DNA of 64,000 nucleotides. Source: Phycisphaerae bacterium (GTDB lineage: Bacteria > Planctomycetota > Phycisphaerae > UBA1845 > UTPLA1). Under the pieces are notes generated by a model. It saw nothing but the letters and a program-made list of their open reading frames with translations. It did no database searches and was not told the DNA's origin. The translations under genes were made by a program, and so were the position numbers. Of the stretch, positions 16,619 through 24,736 are shown one piece after another. The stretch lies in NCBI GenBank assembly GCA_035275405.1, contig DATEMU010000003.1, forward strand, positions 496,001 through 560,000, read 5' to 3'. How positions within the stretch are numbered: the stretch's first letter is position 1; each line of letters begins with the position of its first letter.

Positions 16619-17991
16619 ATAAGCCTCGCATCCTGATCATCGAAGACGAGAAGCTAATTCGCTGGACGTTGCGCCAACGCTTCGTCGAGGAGGGCTACAG
16701 TGCGGACGAGGCCCCGACAGCGACCGAGGGGCTTACCAAGCTTGGCGACGAACTCTTCGATCTCGTCATGCTGGACTACAAGCTGCCCGACAAGACGGGC
16801 CTGGAGGTCCTGCGCAAGCTGCGCGAGTCCGACAAGGACATCGTCGTTCTGATGATGACGGCCTATAGCAACGTGGAAAATGCTGTGGAAGCGATGAAGT
16901 TGGGCGCCATCGACTATGTCGGCAAGCCCTTCAAAATGGACGAGCTGATGCTGACCGTCGCGAAGGCGCTGGAGACGACGCGACTGAAGCGCGAGCTTCG
17001 CGACTTGCGGACCAGGTTGCAGGGGGAATTCGGCTTTGACCGCATTCTGGGACGCTGCCCGGCGATGACGAAGCTTTTTGGCGTCATTTGCGATGTCGCC
17101 AGAAGCGGCTCATCGACGGTCTTTCTTTGCGGCGAGAGCGGCACGGGAAAGGACCTCGTGGCCAAGACCGTCCATTACAATTCGGATCGCGCCCACCGCC
17201 CCTTTATGAACATTACCTGCACCGCGATCCCCGAAAACCTATTGGAGAGCGAACTTTTCGGTCACGAGCGCGGCGCGTTCACCGACGCCAAACAAAAGAA
17301 GCGAGGGTTGATTGAATTGGCGGACGGTGGGACGGTATTCCTCGACGAAGTCGGGGACATGCCGCCCGTTCTTCAGGCCAAGCTGCTTCGGTTTCTCGAA
17401 GAAAAGTCCTTTCGCCGCGTGGGCGGCGTCAAGGAAATCTCCGTGGACGTGCGCGTCATCGCGGCGACCAACCGGGATATCCAGAAAATCATCAAAGAGG
17501 GGAAGTTTCGCGAAGACCTGTACTACCGACTGAACGTGGTCAGCATCGATCTGCCGCCGTTACGCGCCCGCGGCGAGGATATTGAACTGCTCACGACTCA
17601 CTTTGTGGACCACTTCGCCCGCGAGTTCAAGAAAAACGTCAAACGCGTGACGCCGGAGACACAGGAGAAGCTCAACGGCTACGCCTGGCCGGGTAATGTG
17701 CGAGAACTGCGAAACGTGATTGAACGCGCGGTTTTGTTGTGCAAGGGCGAAGCGATCGTCCCCGAGGATCTGGCCCTGGGCCGGTCAGAGCCGGCTCCGT
17801 GGTCCGGCGATGTGGAGAGCTTCGCGCTTCCGACGTCAGGCTTCGACCTCAACAAGCTCAACGAACTGGAATCGCATCTGTTGCGGGAGGCGATGACGCG
17901 CACGAAAAACAATCAGGTCCAGGCCGCACAATTGTTAAACCTGACGCGCGATCGCCTGCGCTACAAGCTGCAAAAATACCGGCTCCTTTAA
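16615..17991 (+). CDS. NtrC-family sigma-54-dependent response regulator
   Basis: The 458-residue protein has a receiver domain (phosphorylatable Asp54 in VMLDYKLPD, Lys in YVGKPFK), an AAA+ domain from about residue 145 (Walker A GESGTGKD, sigma-54 contact loop GAFTDA, Walker B GGTVFLDEVGD, arginine finger region) and a Fis-type helix-turn-helix in the last 45 residues (NNQVQAAQLLNLTRDRLRYKL). It activates sigma-54 polymerase in response to the partner kinase. Six sigma-54-type promoters and three arrays of one dyad lie within the 15 kb to the left, one array directly upstream of its own operon. These are its most likely targets. Confidence 0.93.
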   Translation: MNKPRILIIEDEKLIRWTLRQRFVEEGYSADEAPTATEGLTKLGDELFDLVMLDYKLPDKTGLEVLRKLRESDKDIVVLMMTAYSNVENAVEAMKLGAIDYVGKPFKMDELMLTVAKALETTRLKRELRDLRTRLQGEFGFDRILGRCPAMTKLFGVICDVARSGSSTVFLCGESGTGKDLVAKTVHYNSDRAHRPFMNITCTAIPENLLESELFGHERGAFTDAKQKKRGLIELADGGTVFLDEVGDMPPVLQAKLLRFLEEKSFRRVGGVKEISVDVRVIAATNRDIQKIIKEGKFREDLYYRLNVVSIDLPPLRARGEDIELLTTHFVDHFAREFKKNVKRVTPETQEKLNGYAWPGNVRELRNVIERAVLLCKGEAIVPEDLALGRSEPAPWSGDVESFALPTSGFDLNKLNELESHLLREAMTRTKNNQVQAAQLLNLTRDRLRYKLQKYRLL

Positions 17992-18083
17992 GTCGGATGG
18001 CCGCGAGTGGACGGGCCGCCTCAGGTATTGAATGGTGATCCCATCGAACGGCCGGCGGTCAATCCGACAGCTCGAAAGGTCAA

Positions 18084-18158
18084 TCGGGGCGACAAGATTC
18101 GAACTTGCGACCTCCTGGACCCAAACCAGGCGCTCTGACCAGGCTGAGCTACGCCCCG
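18084..18158 (-). tRNA. tRNA-Pro (anticodon UGG)
   Basis: On the - strand the 75-base sequence folds as a tRNA: acceptor CGGGGCG paired with CGCCCCG, discriminator A, D arm with AGCCTGGTCAGAGC, anticodon arm CCTGG-TTTGGGT-CCAGG giving anticodon TGG, and T arm GCAAG-TTCGAAT-CTTGT. CCA is not encoded. Confidence 0.95.
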
Positions 18159-18168
18159 TAGAGACGGG

Positions 18169-18174
18169 ATTATA
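18169..18174 (-). promoter_or_regulatory. -10 element of tRNA-Pro
   Basis: On the - strand a perfect TATAAT lies eleven bases before the tRNA 5' end. The -35 region is weak (GTCGAA). Confidence 0.55.
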
Positions 18175-18275
18175 ACCGGACAACGGCGAGATTCGACCTC
18201 GTCCTTTGTCGCTCACCGCGGCGACAAAAAGGCGACGATTATAAAGAAGCGTTCCCCTTCTAATCGCGGACCTCA

Positions 18276-18281
18276 TAGAAT
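18276..18281 (+). promoter_or_regulatory. -10-like hexamer of a probable leaderless gene
   Basis: TAGAAT is followed by seven bases and then the ATG at 18289. The same arrangement is kept in front of the paralog at 19935. No Shine-Dalgarno is present. Confidence 0.5.
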
Positions 18282-18288
18282 GTTCTGC

Positions 18289-19803
18289 ATGGACTCTCGG
18301 GACCCCGGCGGCGATTCCACTTCACCCGCGGAGAATCGGCGGGCCTCGCGCGGCTGGGTGCGGCGGCATCCGGTTGTGACAGGCTTTCTGGTCTTCACCG
18401 CGATGCTCGTCGCGGCGGTTTGGTTCGCCAACGATCAGGCGGAACGAGCGCTGGAGAGGCGCATCGCTGCCATCCGCGATCGTGGCGAGCCGGTGACCGT
18501 TCAGGACATCCTATACGCGCAACCGCGGATCTCCGACGATGAGAATATGGCTTTTCAACTGGCGAGCGCCGGCCGCGCAAGCATGGCCGTCAGAATAAAT
18601 GAAGAAGAGTCCAAGTCGATTCCCTATCTGGGCAACGGAAGATTGCCGCCAACCGGAGAGCGCTGGAACGATGACATGCTTATGGCCAGCGACTCCTATC
18701 TGGATCGCGCCGACGAGGCCCTGGGCGAGCTTCACAAGGCGCTCAAACTTGAGCGAAGCTATTTGGCGCTTAACTGGAGCACTCCGGCGATCAATGTTCT
18801 GATACCAGAATTGTCCGACCTGCGGCAGGCATCCAAGATTCTTGTCCTGGAATCCCTCATCGCGGCCCAAAAGGACCAACGTCAAAGGGCCGAACAACTT
18901 CTTCTCGACATGACGCCAATGACACGCGCGCTCGATGGCAGCAGCACCCTCATCGGCGCGCTGGTCCAACTCGCCACGACCTCACTGATGCAGGATTCAG
19001 TCGAACGGTGCATCAATCAATGCGGCCTCAGTGACGCATCACTTCGTAAGTTACATATCGCCCTCCAGGAATCAGAAGCCTACCCCGACATGAAGCAGGC
19101 TTACTATGGGGAACGCATTATTTTTCTCGACACCCTTCAATGGGTTCGAACCAGCGGGCCCAGTGCGATAACCACACTTACTGGAAGTCAGGGATCGCCG
19201 GGCCCCGAGTCGCTCTGGAGGTACATACCGATACTTCCGCCCTTGGACATTTCGTGTGGCCTTGATCAATACAATCTTCTGGTCAGCGCTGTTGGCACAC
19301 CCAATGGGCGCACCATCAAGGCCATAACGACTCTTGACGGGGCCGCCGAGCGCCTTCCCATGTATTGCGTCATGTCGAGAATAATGCTTCCGAGCCTCTC
19401 GCGTTCCATTGTGCTCTGGGTCCGCACTGTCGGCTCCAATCGCGCCCTCCGCGCCGCCATCGCGGCCGAGCGATTTCGACTTGCCAACGATTGTTGGCCG
19501 GAAAAGCTCGATGATCTCGTTCCGAAATATCTCGACGCCGTGCCGCTCGACCCCATCGACGGCAAGTCGATCCGCTACGCGATCATCCCCGAGGGCATGA
19601 AAACGTGGACGATCTGCGACGACGACAAGAACGAGGATAACGGCGGCGATGTAAGGCGACTTGAGTCGCGAACAGGCAATAGAACTAAGGATCGGCCGAT
19701 GGACTACGGCTGGGTCATTCTGAATCCGTCGCTACGCAACCGCCCCGCACCGACCACCACGCAACCTGCGACCTCGCAGCCGACGAGCCGGCCTGTGCAA
19801 TAA
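18289..19803 (+). CDS. Membrane-anchored paralogous protein with pseudopilin-like C-terminus, copy 1
   Basis: The 504-residue protein has one N-terminal transmembrane helix (residues 27-47, after GWVRRHPVV) and a large outer domain. Near the C-terminus it has RLANDCWPEKLDDLVPKYLDAVPLDPIDG, which resembles the end of GspG-like and other planctomycete secreted proteins where small substitutions around DPxDG form a surface motif. The Pro/Thr/Gln-rich tail is low complexity. The start at 18289 is chosen because the paralog at 19935 begins with the same MDSRDP and the same upstream TAGAAT. Function unknown. The two genes are 131 bases apart, a tandem duplication. Confidence 0.7.
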   Translation: MDSRDPGGDSTSPAENRRASRGWVRRHPVVTGFLVFTAMLVAAVWFANDQAERALERRIAAIRDRGEPVTVQDILYAQPRISDDENMAFQLASAGRASMAVRINEEESKSIPYLGNGRLPPTGERWNDDMLMASDSYLDRADEALGELHKALKLERSYLALNWSTPAINVLIPELSDLRQASKILVLESLIAAQKDQRQRAEQLLLDMTPMTRALDGSSTLIGALVQLATTSLMQDSVERCINQCGLSDASLRKLHIALQESEAYPDMKQAYYGERIIFLDTLQWVRTSGPSAITTLTGSQGSPGPESLWRYIPILPPLDISCGLDQYNLLVSAVGTPNGRTIKAITTLDGAAERLPMYCVMSRIMLPSLSRSIVLWVRTVGSNRALRAAIAAERFRLANDCWPEKLDDLVPKYLDAVPLDPIDGKSIRYAIIPEGMKTWTICDDDKNEDNGGDVRRLESRTGNRTKDRPMDYGWVILNPSLRNRPAPTTTQPATSQPTSRPVQ

Positions 19804-19869
19804 GAGTTTCCCAGCGTGAGCGTCTGGTTTGAGGCCAGGAGGTCACAAGTTCGAATCGTGCCGCCCTGA
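19804..19869 (+). pseudogene. tRNA-Pro-like remnant
   Basis: This stretch resembles the anticodon and T-arm half of the tRNA-Pro at 18084-18158 but in the opposite orientation. The anticodon stem is intact (TCTGG-TTTGAGG-CCAGG) and the T loop TTCGAAT is kept. The T stem has two mismatches and no 5' acceptor strand matches GCCGCCCTGA. It is a dead fragment rather than a working tRNA. Confidence 0.55.
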
Positions 19870-19921
19870 GTTTCGGCGGCTGCGCATGCGGCGCTTGTTG
19901 GGAAGCCCGCACCGGCGGGCG

Positions 19922-19927
19922 TAGAAT
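19922..19927 (+). promoter_or_regulatory. -10-like hexamer of a probable leaderless gene
   Basis: TAGAAT is followed by seven bases and the ATG at 19935. TTGGGA lies 18 bases before it and could be the -35. There is no Shine-Dalgarno. Confidence 0.5.
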
Positions 19928-19934
19928 ATCCCGC

Positions 19935-21407
19935 ATGGACTCTCGGGACCCCATCGGCGATTCTCCACCCACCGCGAGGGATCAGCGACGCGGCTGGGTC
20001 CGCAGGCACCCGGTCGTCACGGCCTTGGCGATTCTGTTTGTTTGTGTCGCCGCTCTGATCTGGCAACTTGACCGACGCAACGAAGACGCCGTGACAGCCC
20101 ACATTGCCGCGATTCGCGCCCGCGGTGAGCCGTCGACAATCGCCGACATTCTTTCTCAGCGGCCGGATATCCCCGACGCGGACAATAGGGCGGTCGCAGT
20201 CGAGGCGGCTGGGAAGAGGCTCTCGGGCCTACGACCGCTGGGCGATGAGATTGCCTTGCTCCCCTTCCTGGGCTCGTTCGTCGCTCCCCCCACTGGAGAA
20301 CTGTGCGATGCATCGGCCATCCGTGCCAGCCAGGAGTTTCTTTCACAGGCGGGAAGCGTCCTGAATGAACTGCATGTCGCGCTTCGACTCCCGCGCAGCT
20401 ACTACAAGCTCCAATGGAGCACCCCGGCGATCAACATGTCGCTCTCGGGGCTGTCCGAGATAGGGACGGTCGGCAAGGGGCTGATGTTGGAAGCGTATAC
20501 CGCCGCGCAGCTACAAGACAGGGACAAAGCGACGACGTGTCTGCGTGATGGAATAGGCCTCACCCATCTGATGGACGGCGAGAGTCTTCTGATTACCGCA
20601 CTCGTACAAATAGCCTTAACGGCCCGATTGCAGGAAACGCTCGAACGATGCATCAACCTCTGCGGGATGGACGAGTCGGCGCTACGCGATATTCAGACCC
20701 AGTTGACACGGCATGAAACACAACCGGACATGAAAAAGGCCCTGATCGGAGAACGCGTTTTTTTCCTCGATTCAATACAGTGGATGCGCTCGACGGGAAG
20801 CAGCCCGCCGACGATGCCAATGCCCTCTTGGTGGACGGCCCTACCCGTTATTCAATCCATCGACACGGCGCTGGCCTTAGACCAATTCGAGCAACTGGTC
20901 GCCTCCACCGGACCGCCGGATTCGAGTTTGGTCAATGCGTCGATGAGGGTAGACCATGCGGTCAGCAACCTGCCTAGGTATTGTGTCGTGTCGAAGCTAT
21001 TGTTTTCGAGCTTCTCTCGCCCCATGGTGCTGTTCGTTCGCAACGTAGGGCGGAATCGCGCCCTCTGCGCCGCCGTTGGGGCCGAGCGTTTCCGGCTGGC
21101 AAACGGCCGGTGGCCGGAAAGACTCGATGAGCTTGTTCCTGAGTATCTCAATGCCGTGCCCATTGACCCGATCGACGGAAATCCGATCCGCTACGCGATC
21201 ATTCCCGAAGGCATCAAAACCTGGACGATCAGCGACGATGACAAGAACGAGGACAACGGCGGAGACGTAAGGCGCTTGGAGCGCCCATTGGAGCATGGGC
21301 CCACTCCGCGCCCCAAAGACCACGGCTGGGTGATCCTCAATCCGGCGATGCGGAACCGACCAGCGCAGACGACTTCGCAGCCGACGACGCGCGGTGCAGA
21401 GAAGTAG
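19935..21407 (+). CDS. Membrane-anchored paralogous protein with pseudopilin-like C-terminus, copy 2
   Basis: The 490-residue protein is a full-length paralog of the one at 18289-19803: same MDSRDP start, single helix after GWVRRHPVV, shared LQWSTPAINM and ERCINLCGM blocks, and the C-terminal RLANGRWPERLDELVPEYLN and DPIDG. Identity is visibly higher at the two ends than in the middle. It is probably anchored in the inner membrane with the main domain outside. No function is known to me. A GC-rich hairpin at 21408-21429 directly overlaps the end and may protect or end the transcript. Confidence 0.7.
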   Translation: MDSRDPIGDSPPTARDQRRGWVRRHPVVTALAILFVCVAALIWQLDRRNEDAVTAHIAAIRARGEPSTIADILSQRPDIPDADNRAVAVEAAGKRLSGLRPLGDEIALLPFLGSFVAPPTGELCDASAIRASQEFLSQAGSVLNELHVALRLPRSYYKLQWSTPAINMSLSGLSEIGTVGKGLMLEAYTAAQLQDRDKATTCLRDGIGLTHLMDGESLLITALVQIALTARLQETLERCINLCGMDESALRDIQTQLTRHETQPDMKKALIGERVFFLDSIQWMRSTGSSPPTMPMPSWWTALPVIQSIDTALALDQFEQLVASTGPPDSSLVNASMRVDHAVSNLPRYCVVSKLLFSSFSRPMVLFVRNVGRNRALCAAVGAERFRLANGRWPERLDELVPEYLNAVPIDPIDGNPIRYAIIPEGIKTWTISDDDKNEDNGGDVRRLERPLEHGPTPRPKDHGWVILNPAMRNRPAQTTSQPTTRGAEK

Positions 21408-21429
21408 CGTCCGCCCTCTGTGGCGGACG
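21408..21429. repeat. Short palindrome after a gene end
   Basis: CGTCCGCC at 21408-21415 pairs with GGCGGACG at 21422-21429 around a six-base loop. There is no T run, so it is more likely a stabilising or dispersed repeat hairpin than a classical terminator. Confidence 0.55.
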
Positions 21430-21495
21430 GTGAGGTGTTCGTCGAGAGTCACTCCCGGAATTGAAATCTCGTCGGCCCCGACAGAGCGGGGGCCG

Positions 21496-23367
21496 CTACG
21501 GTCGCGGCTCTGATTCGGTGGCCCGTTCAAAGACTTTTTGCGTGATCTGGGCCGAGGGCGGCTCGGGCGGGGGTGGGAGGCCGTGGATGTCGACCTCAAT
21601 ATCGGTGAAGCCTGACCGCCGCATTCGCATGGCGTGAATGAAGAACATCAACAGCGCCGCAAGGGCATAGCCGGCCGCGATGCGATAGCCGCGATGGAAG
21701 AAGGTCCCCTCCGGTGCGGCGAGGTGCAGCGGGGTATTGTCGAATGCGGCTTCCGTCCGCTGCCAGACGAGCAGCTCGCGCGGCGTGAACTCGTGCGCCC
21801 CCGGCTCGATGCGATAGGCGTGGTGGAAGCCCAGCAGTGTTACGACCGCGGCGATCAGGCACCAGATCCCCGCCGTCTTGAACCGCCGGTCGATCAGAAA
21901 CGCCGTGATCGCCGAGATGATCATCCCCGTGATGACGAAGCCGCTGTTGGCCCCGGCCAGCGCGTACACGCCGATCGGCCACCATGCGTCGGTGCGTCGC
22001 GCGGCATCCTCCAGCGCATTTCCGTGCTGCTGGATCATGGGCAGTATCCCGCCGCTCGCCCCGATTCCCTGAAGGACATGCGGCATCAGGAAGACCGCCA
22101 TCATGGCCACGGCCGGGAAGAAGCCTAGGGCGACGGCCGGGTAGTGCCGCGTCGGCACGGCCTCGTAGCTTTGTGCCGCGATGATGACACCGATGTAGAG
22201 CACGATCGCCATGCCCGCCTCCATCGGGATCACGGCGAAGGTGAGCTGCCCCAGTCCCAGGATGAACACGACCGTGAAAAAGAGGCCGTTGATGATCGAA
22301 TACCCGCACCGCGCCCCCAGGGCCTTCCAGCCGGGATGGCCGATGTAGATCGTCGTCGGGAAGCAGCTCCCGAACAGACCCGCCGCGATCGTCCCGACGC
22401 CGTTGACCGCCATGCACGGGCCGGTCGAGAAGCGATCGCCCGCGGCCTCGGCCGATTCAATGTTCTGCAGCGAGCCGATCGCGTTGATCAGGCCCATCGG
22501 AACGATCACGCCGAGAAACGACCAGAGCAGATCGGGATGATCGCGGAACAGATCGACGATCTCGCGGCCGAAGAAGTGCGGCTCGAGCAGCTTGTTCCAG
22601 GCGGGCTGCTGCACGAACCCGCCGATCGTCGCGCGGACGCCTTCCCACGCGGTCGTCACGTCGCCGGTGCTCATCATCTTTGGCCCCAGACCGGAAATCA
22701 GCGGCAGCGTCCACGCGAGGATTGTTCCCAGCGCCAGTGCGACGAGACCGCTGGGCATGCCGAGCGGAAATCGTACGCGCGCGAAGTAGCCGATCAGCAC
22801 GACAAACAGCGGCACCATCGCCACGAGCGGTCGCTCGTAGATCTGAAAGGCGAAGGGGCTGGCGATGAAGATAACGCCGATCGCCGCAAGGGCGGAGAGC
22901 AGCGCCGCCCGCGGCGTGACGCGGCGGACCCAGCCGCCGATGAAGGCCCCGAGAAATTCAATGACCCCGCTGCCGATGCAGGCGACGAGCCCGACCTTCC
23001 ACGCCAACTCGCCCGCCTGCTCCGGGCCGAGTTCGGCGGAGAAGCGCTGATAGACCGGGGCGAGGATGAAGAGGATGTACGCGAAGACGGACGGCGTGTT
23101 GATGCCGTAAGGCAGGGCGGTGCAGGTCGGGTTGCCGTCGCGCCGCGCGACCCGCCGGGCGTGCAGGGCGTAGTACAGGTTGCCGATGAGCAGGCTGACG
23201 GCGATACCCGGCAGGACGCGGTGGTAGACGAGCTCGTCGGTAAATCCGCAGAGCTGCGTGCACAGCGCGACGATGACGAGCACTTGCACGAGGTTGTCGA
23301 CAGCGAGGCCGAAGAAGCCGTCGAGATCGCCTTTGACGAACCATCGGTAGCGGATCGTGGATGCCAT
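21496..23367 (-). CDS. NCS2/AzgA-type purine permease with long C-terminal region
   Basis: The 623-residue protein has about twelve to fourteen hydrophobic segments and the layout of NCS2/AzgA-type nucleobase transporters: DNLVQVLVIVALC near the start, a family-typical block around NAIGSLQNIESAEAAGDRFS, and ATGLFGSCFPTT-like residues in IAAGLFGSCFPTTIYIG. Substrates in the family are adenine, guanine, hypoxanthine, xanthine or uracil; which one cannot be read here. The C-terminal 100 residues include two extra helices and a Pro-rich tail. The start at 23367 is preferred over 23475 because the upstream part is a dispersed palindromic repeat and GGGAG lies in front of 23367. An adenine deaminase occurs at 54455-56197, which may be related in pathway. 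Confidence 0.78.
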   Translation of the reverse strand: MASTIRYRWFVKGDLDGFFGLAVDNLVQVLVIVALCTQLCGFTDELVYHRVLPGIAVSLLIGNLYYALHARRVARRDGNPTCTALPYGINTPSVFAYILFILAPVYQRFSAELGPEQAGELAWKVGLVACIGSGVIEFLGAFIGGWVRRVTPRAALLSALAAIGVIFIASPFAFQIYERPLVAMVPLFVVLIGYFARVRFPLGMPSGLVALALGTILAWTLPLISGLGPKMMSTGDVTTAWEGVRATIGGFVQQPAWNKLLEPHFFGREIVDLFRDHPDLLWSFLGVIVPMGLINAIGSLQNIESAEAAGDRFSTGPCMAVNGVGTIAAGLFGSCFPTTIYIGHPGWKALGARCGYSIINGLFFTVVFILGLGQLTFAVIPMEAGMAIVLYIGVIIAAQSYEAVPTRHYPAVALGFFPAVAMMAVFLMPHVLQGIGASGGILPMIQQHGNALEDAARRTDAWWPIGVYALAGANSGFVITGMIISAITAFLIDRRFKTAGIWCLIAAVVTLLGFHHAYRIEPGAHEFTPRELLVWQRTEAAFDNTPLHLAAPEGTFFHRGYRIAAGYALAALLMFFIHAMRMRRSGFTDIEVDIHGLPPPPEPPSAQITQKVFERATESEPRP

Positions 23368-23377
23368 GAGCCACTCC

Positions 23378-23400
23378 CCCTCTCCCTTCGAGGGAGAGGG
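23378..23400. repeat. Dispersed palindromic element in the permease leader
   Basis: CCCTCTCCCT at 23378-23387 pairs perfectly with AGGGAGAGGG at 23391-23400 around TCG. It belongs to a common REP-like class whose translation reads like PLPRRERG. It lies just upstream of the permease start and its purine arm adjoins the ribosome binding site. Confidence 0.75.
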
Positions 23401-23573
23401 CCGGGGTGAGGGTTCGATGCAGTGTTCCTGCGAGAGTCCTTTCTCGCAGGCGTGCCGGCGGGAGTCTGTTCCCACAAGGCTATTTCAGCGACTTGCCCAC
23501 CAAGCCGCGATTATTTCAGCGGCAGGTTATACCACCGACCGAGGGGCAGGAGAATAATCGCCTGAGTCAGGGG

Positions 23574-23579
23574 TACAAT
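23574..23579 (+). promoter_or_regulatory. -10-like hexamer of a probable leaderless gene
   Basis: TACAAT is followed by six bases and the ATG at 23586. No Shine-Dalgarno or clear -35 was seen. Confidence 0.4.
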
Positions 23580-23585
23580 GAAGAA

Positions 23586-23924
23586 ATGGGCCATCGCGAA
23601 CAACATGGGTTTCGGGTCGTTCCGTCTATTTTTAGATTGCGAATAAGTCCGGCCCTCCTTGCCTTGATTGTTCTTTTCGCAGGGATCACGCTTGGCGATT
23701 TGATGATTGCCGCTGGCATTGGAACCGGCTCGCGTTTTCAAAAGATCTTCGGGGGCATCATCATGATCGGCTCACCGTGCGTGGCGATCGCCTTGATGGT
23801 CGTCGAAGGTCGGAGAAACAAGCGGGAGTCTATGCCGCCCGGTCACTGCCACTCCTGCGGCTACAACCTCACCGGTAACGTCAGCGGTCGCTGCCCGGAA
23901 TGCGGAACGCCCGTTTCACTATGA
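23586..23924 (+). CDS. Small membrane protein ending in a zinc ribbon, tandem member 1
   Basis: The 112-residue protein has two hydrophobic helices (about residues 17-38 and 50-70) and ends with CHSCGYNLTGNVSGRCPECG, a four-Cys zinc ribbon of the type spread through planctomycete genomes. Function unknown. Its stop overlaps the next start as ATGA. The DNA encoding the ribbon is almost the same as in the next two genes although the rest is unrelated. Confidence 0.65.
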   Translation: MGHREQHGFRVVPSIFRLRISPALLALIVLFAGITLGDLMIAAGIGTGSRFQKIFGGIIMIGSPCVAIALMVVEGRRNKRESMPPGHCHSCGYNLTGNVSGRCPECGTPVSL

Positions 23925-24736
23925 TACAACAATTCCCAGTTTCTGACAGAATGTCGCTAAGACAAAAGGGGTTGTTGCTCGTCGCTGGAGTAGCGGCGCT
24001 CTTGATGGTCGCGTTCTGGATCACATCCTATTTCTGGACCGCCATCCTGAAAGTCGAATCTTGCATTTTCGCGATCCATCGTGGAGTTATCGATTGGTGG
24101 CCTGAATACGATCTTCACATGGACATCGAGATTCCGAGCAGCGCCATAGCACTTCACAAGGCGGATCAGGCCCTGTTTGTGATTGGGCAGATACCCCTCG
24201 GAGCGCTTGTGGTGGTGTGCCTCGCGGCATTCCTCGCTTGGACGCCAAACCCACAAATTGGAAAAATCTGCCTTCGATTCCGAACTCGACCGCGCACGAG
24301 AGTGGCGTTCGCCTGCTTTTGCGTGTCTCTGCTCGTTTGTTGGGCGCTGAGCCTGGGACGAGAGATGGGCGCCCAAATCCCTTTCGCCCGCGCAGCGGTC
24401 GCGACGGGCCAAGTTCACTTTGCATGGAATCCGTCATCGGGGAGTGATAAGAAATCGGACGCCGTGCGAAGTGCCGATTTCGACCTTTGGTGCCGTGAAG
24501 CAATGATGCGGTCTTGCCCGGGCTGCGAACAGGGCTATTACATGAATTCGTACCACACAATGAATGGAATCAACCTCCTCTGGCCGTTTTCCATCTTTGT
24601 CTCCGGTTTTTTTCTCATGGAGCGCGGTGTTCGTGAAGCCAGAAAAGGACATTTGTGTCACCGCTGCGGCTACAACCTCACCGGCAACGTCAGCGGTCGC
24701 TGCCCGGAGTGCGGAACGATATGCAAGCCGCATTGA
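23921..24736 (+). CDS. Membrane protein ending in a zinc ribbon, tandem member 2
   Basis: The 271-residue protein has at least four hydrophobic segments (around residues 18-38, 84-105, 128-148 and 223-243) and ends with CHRCGYNLTGNVSGRCPECG. The central outer segment has an unusual Cys pair, CPGC. It starts within the stop of the previous gene (ATGA), though MSLRQKG at 23951 is also possible. It overlaps the next gene by 16 bases. Function unknown; the gene order suggests the three are made together. Confidence 0.65.
   Translation: MIQQFPVSDRMSLRQKGLLLVAGVAALLMVAFWITSYFWTAILKVESCIFAIHRGVIDWWPEYDLHMDIEIPSSAIALHKADQALFVIGQIPLGALVVVCLAAFLAWTPNPQIGKICLRFRTRPRTRVAFACFCVSLLVCWALSLGREMGAQIPFARAAVATGQVHFAWNPSSGSDKKSDAVRSADFDLWCREAMMRSCPGCEQGYYMNSYHTMNGINLLWPFSIFVSGFFLMERGVREARKGHLCHRCGYNLTGNVSGRCPECGTICKPH

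Noticed and set aside
19804-19869. tRNA fragment as an attachment site of an integrated element
   Set aside because: It is inverted relative to the tRNA-Pro gene, while attachment repeats are direct, and no integrase is present.
22144-23409. Long + strand frame of 421 codons
   Set aside because: It is antisense to the NCS2-type permease; the translation is Arg/Asp-rich with no domain.
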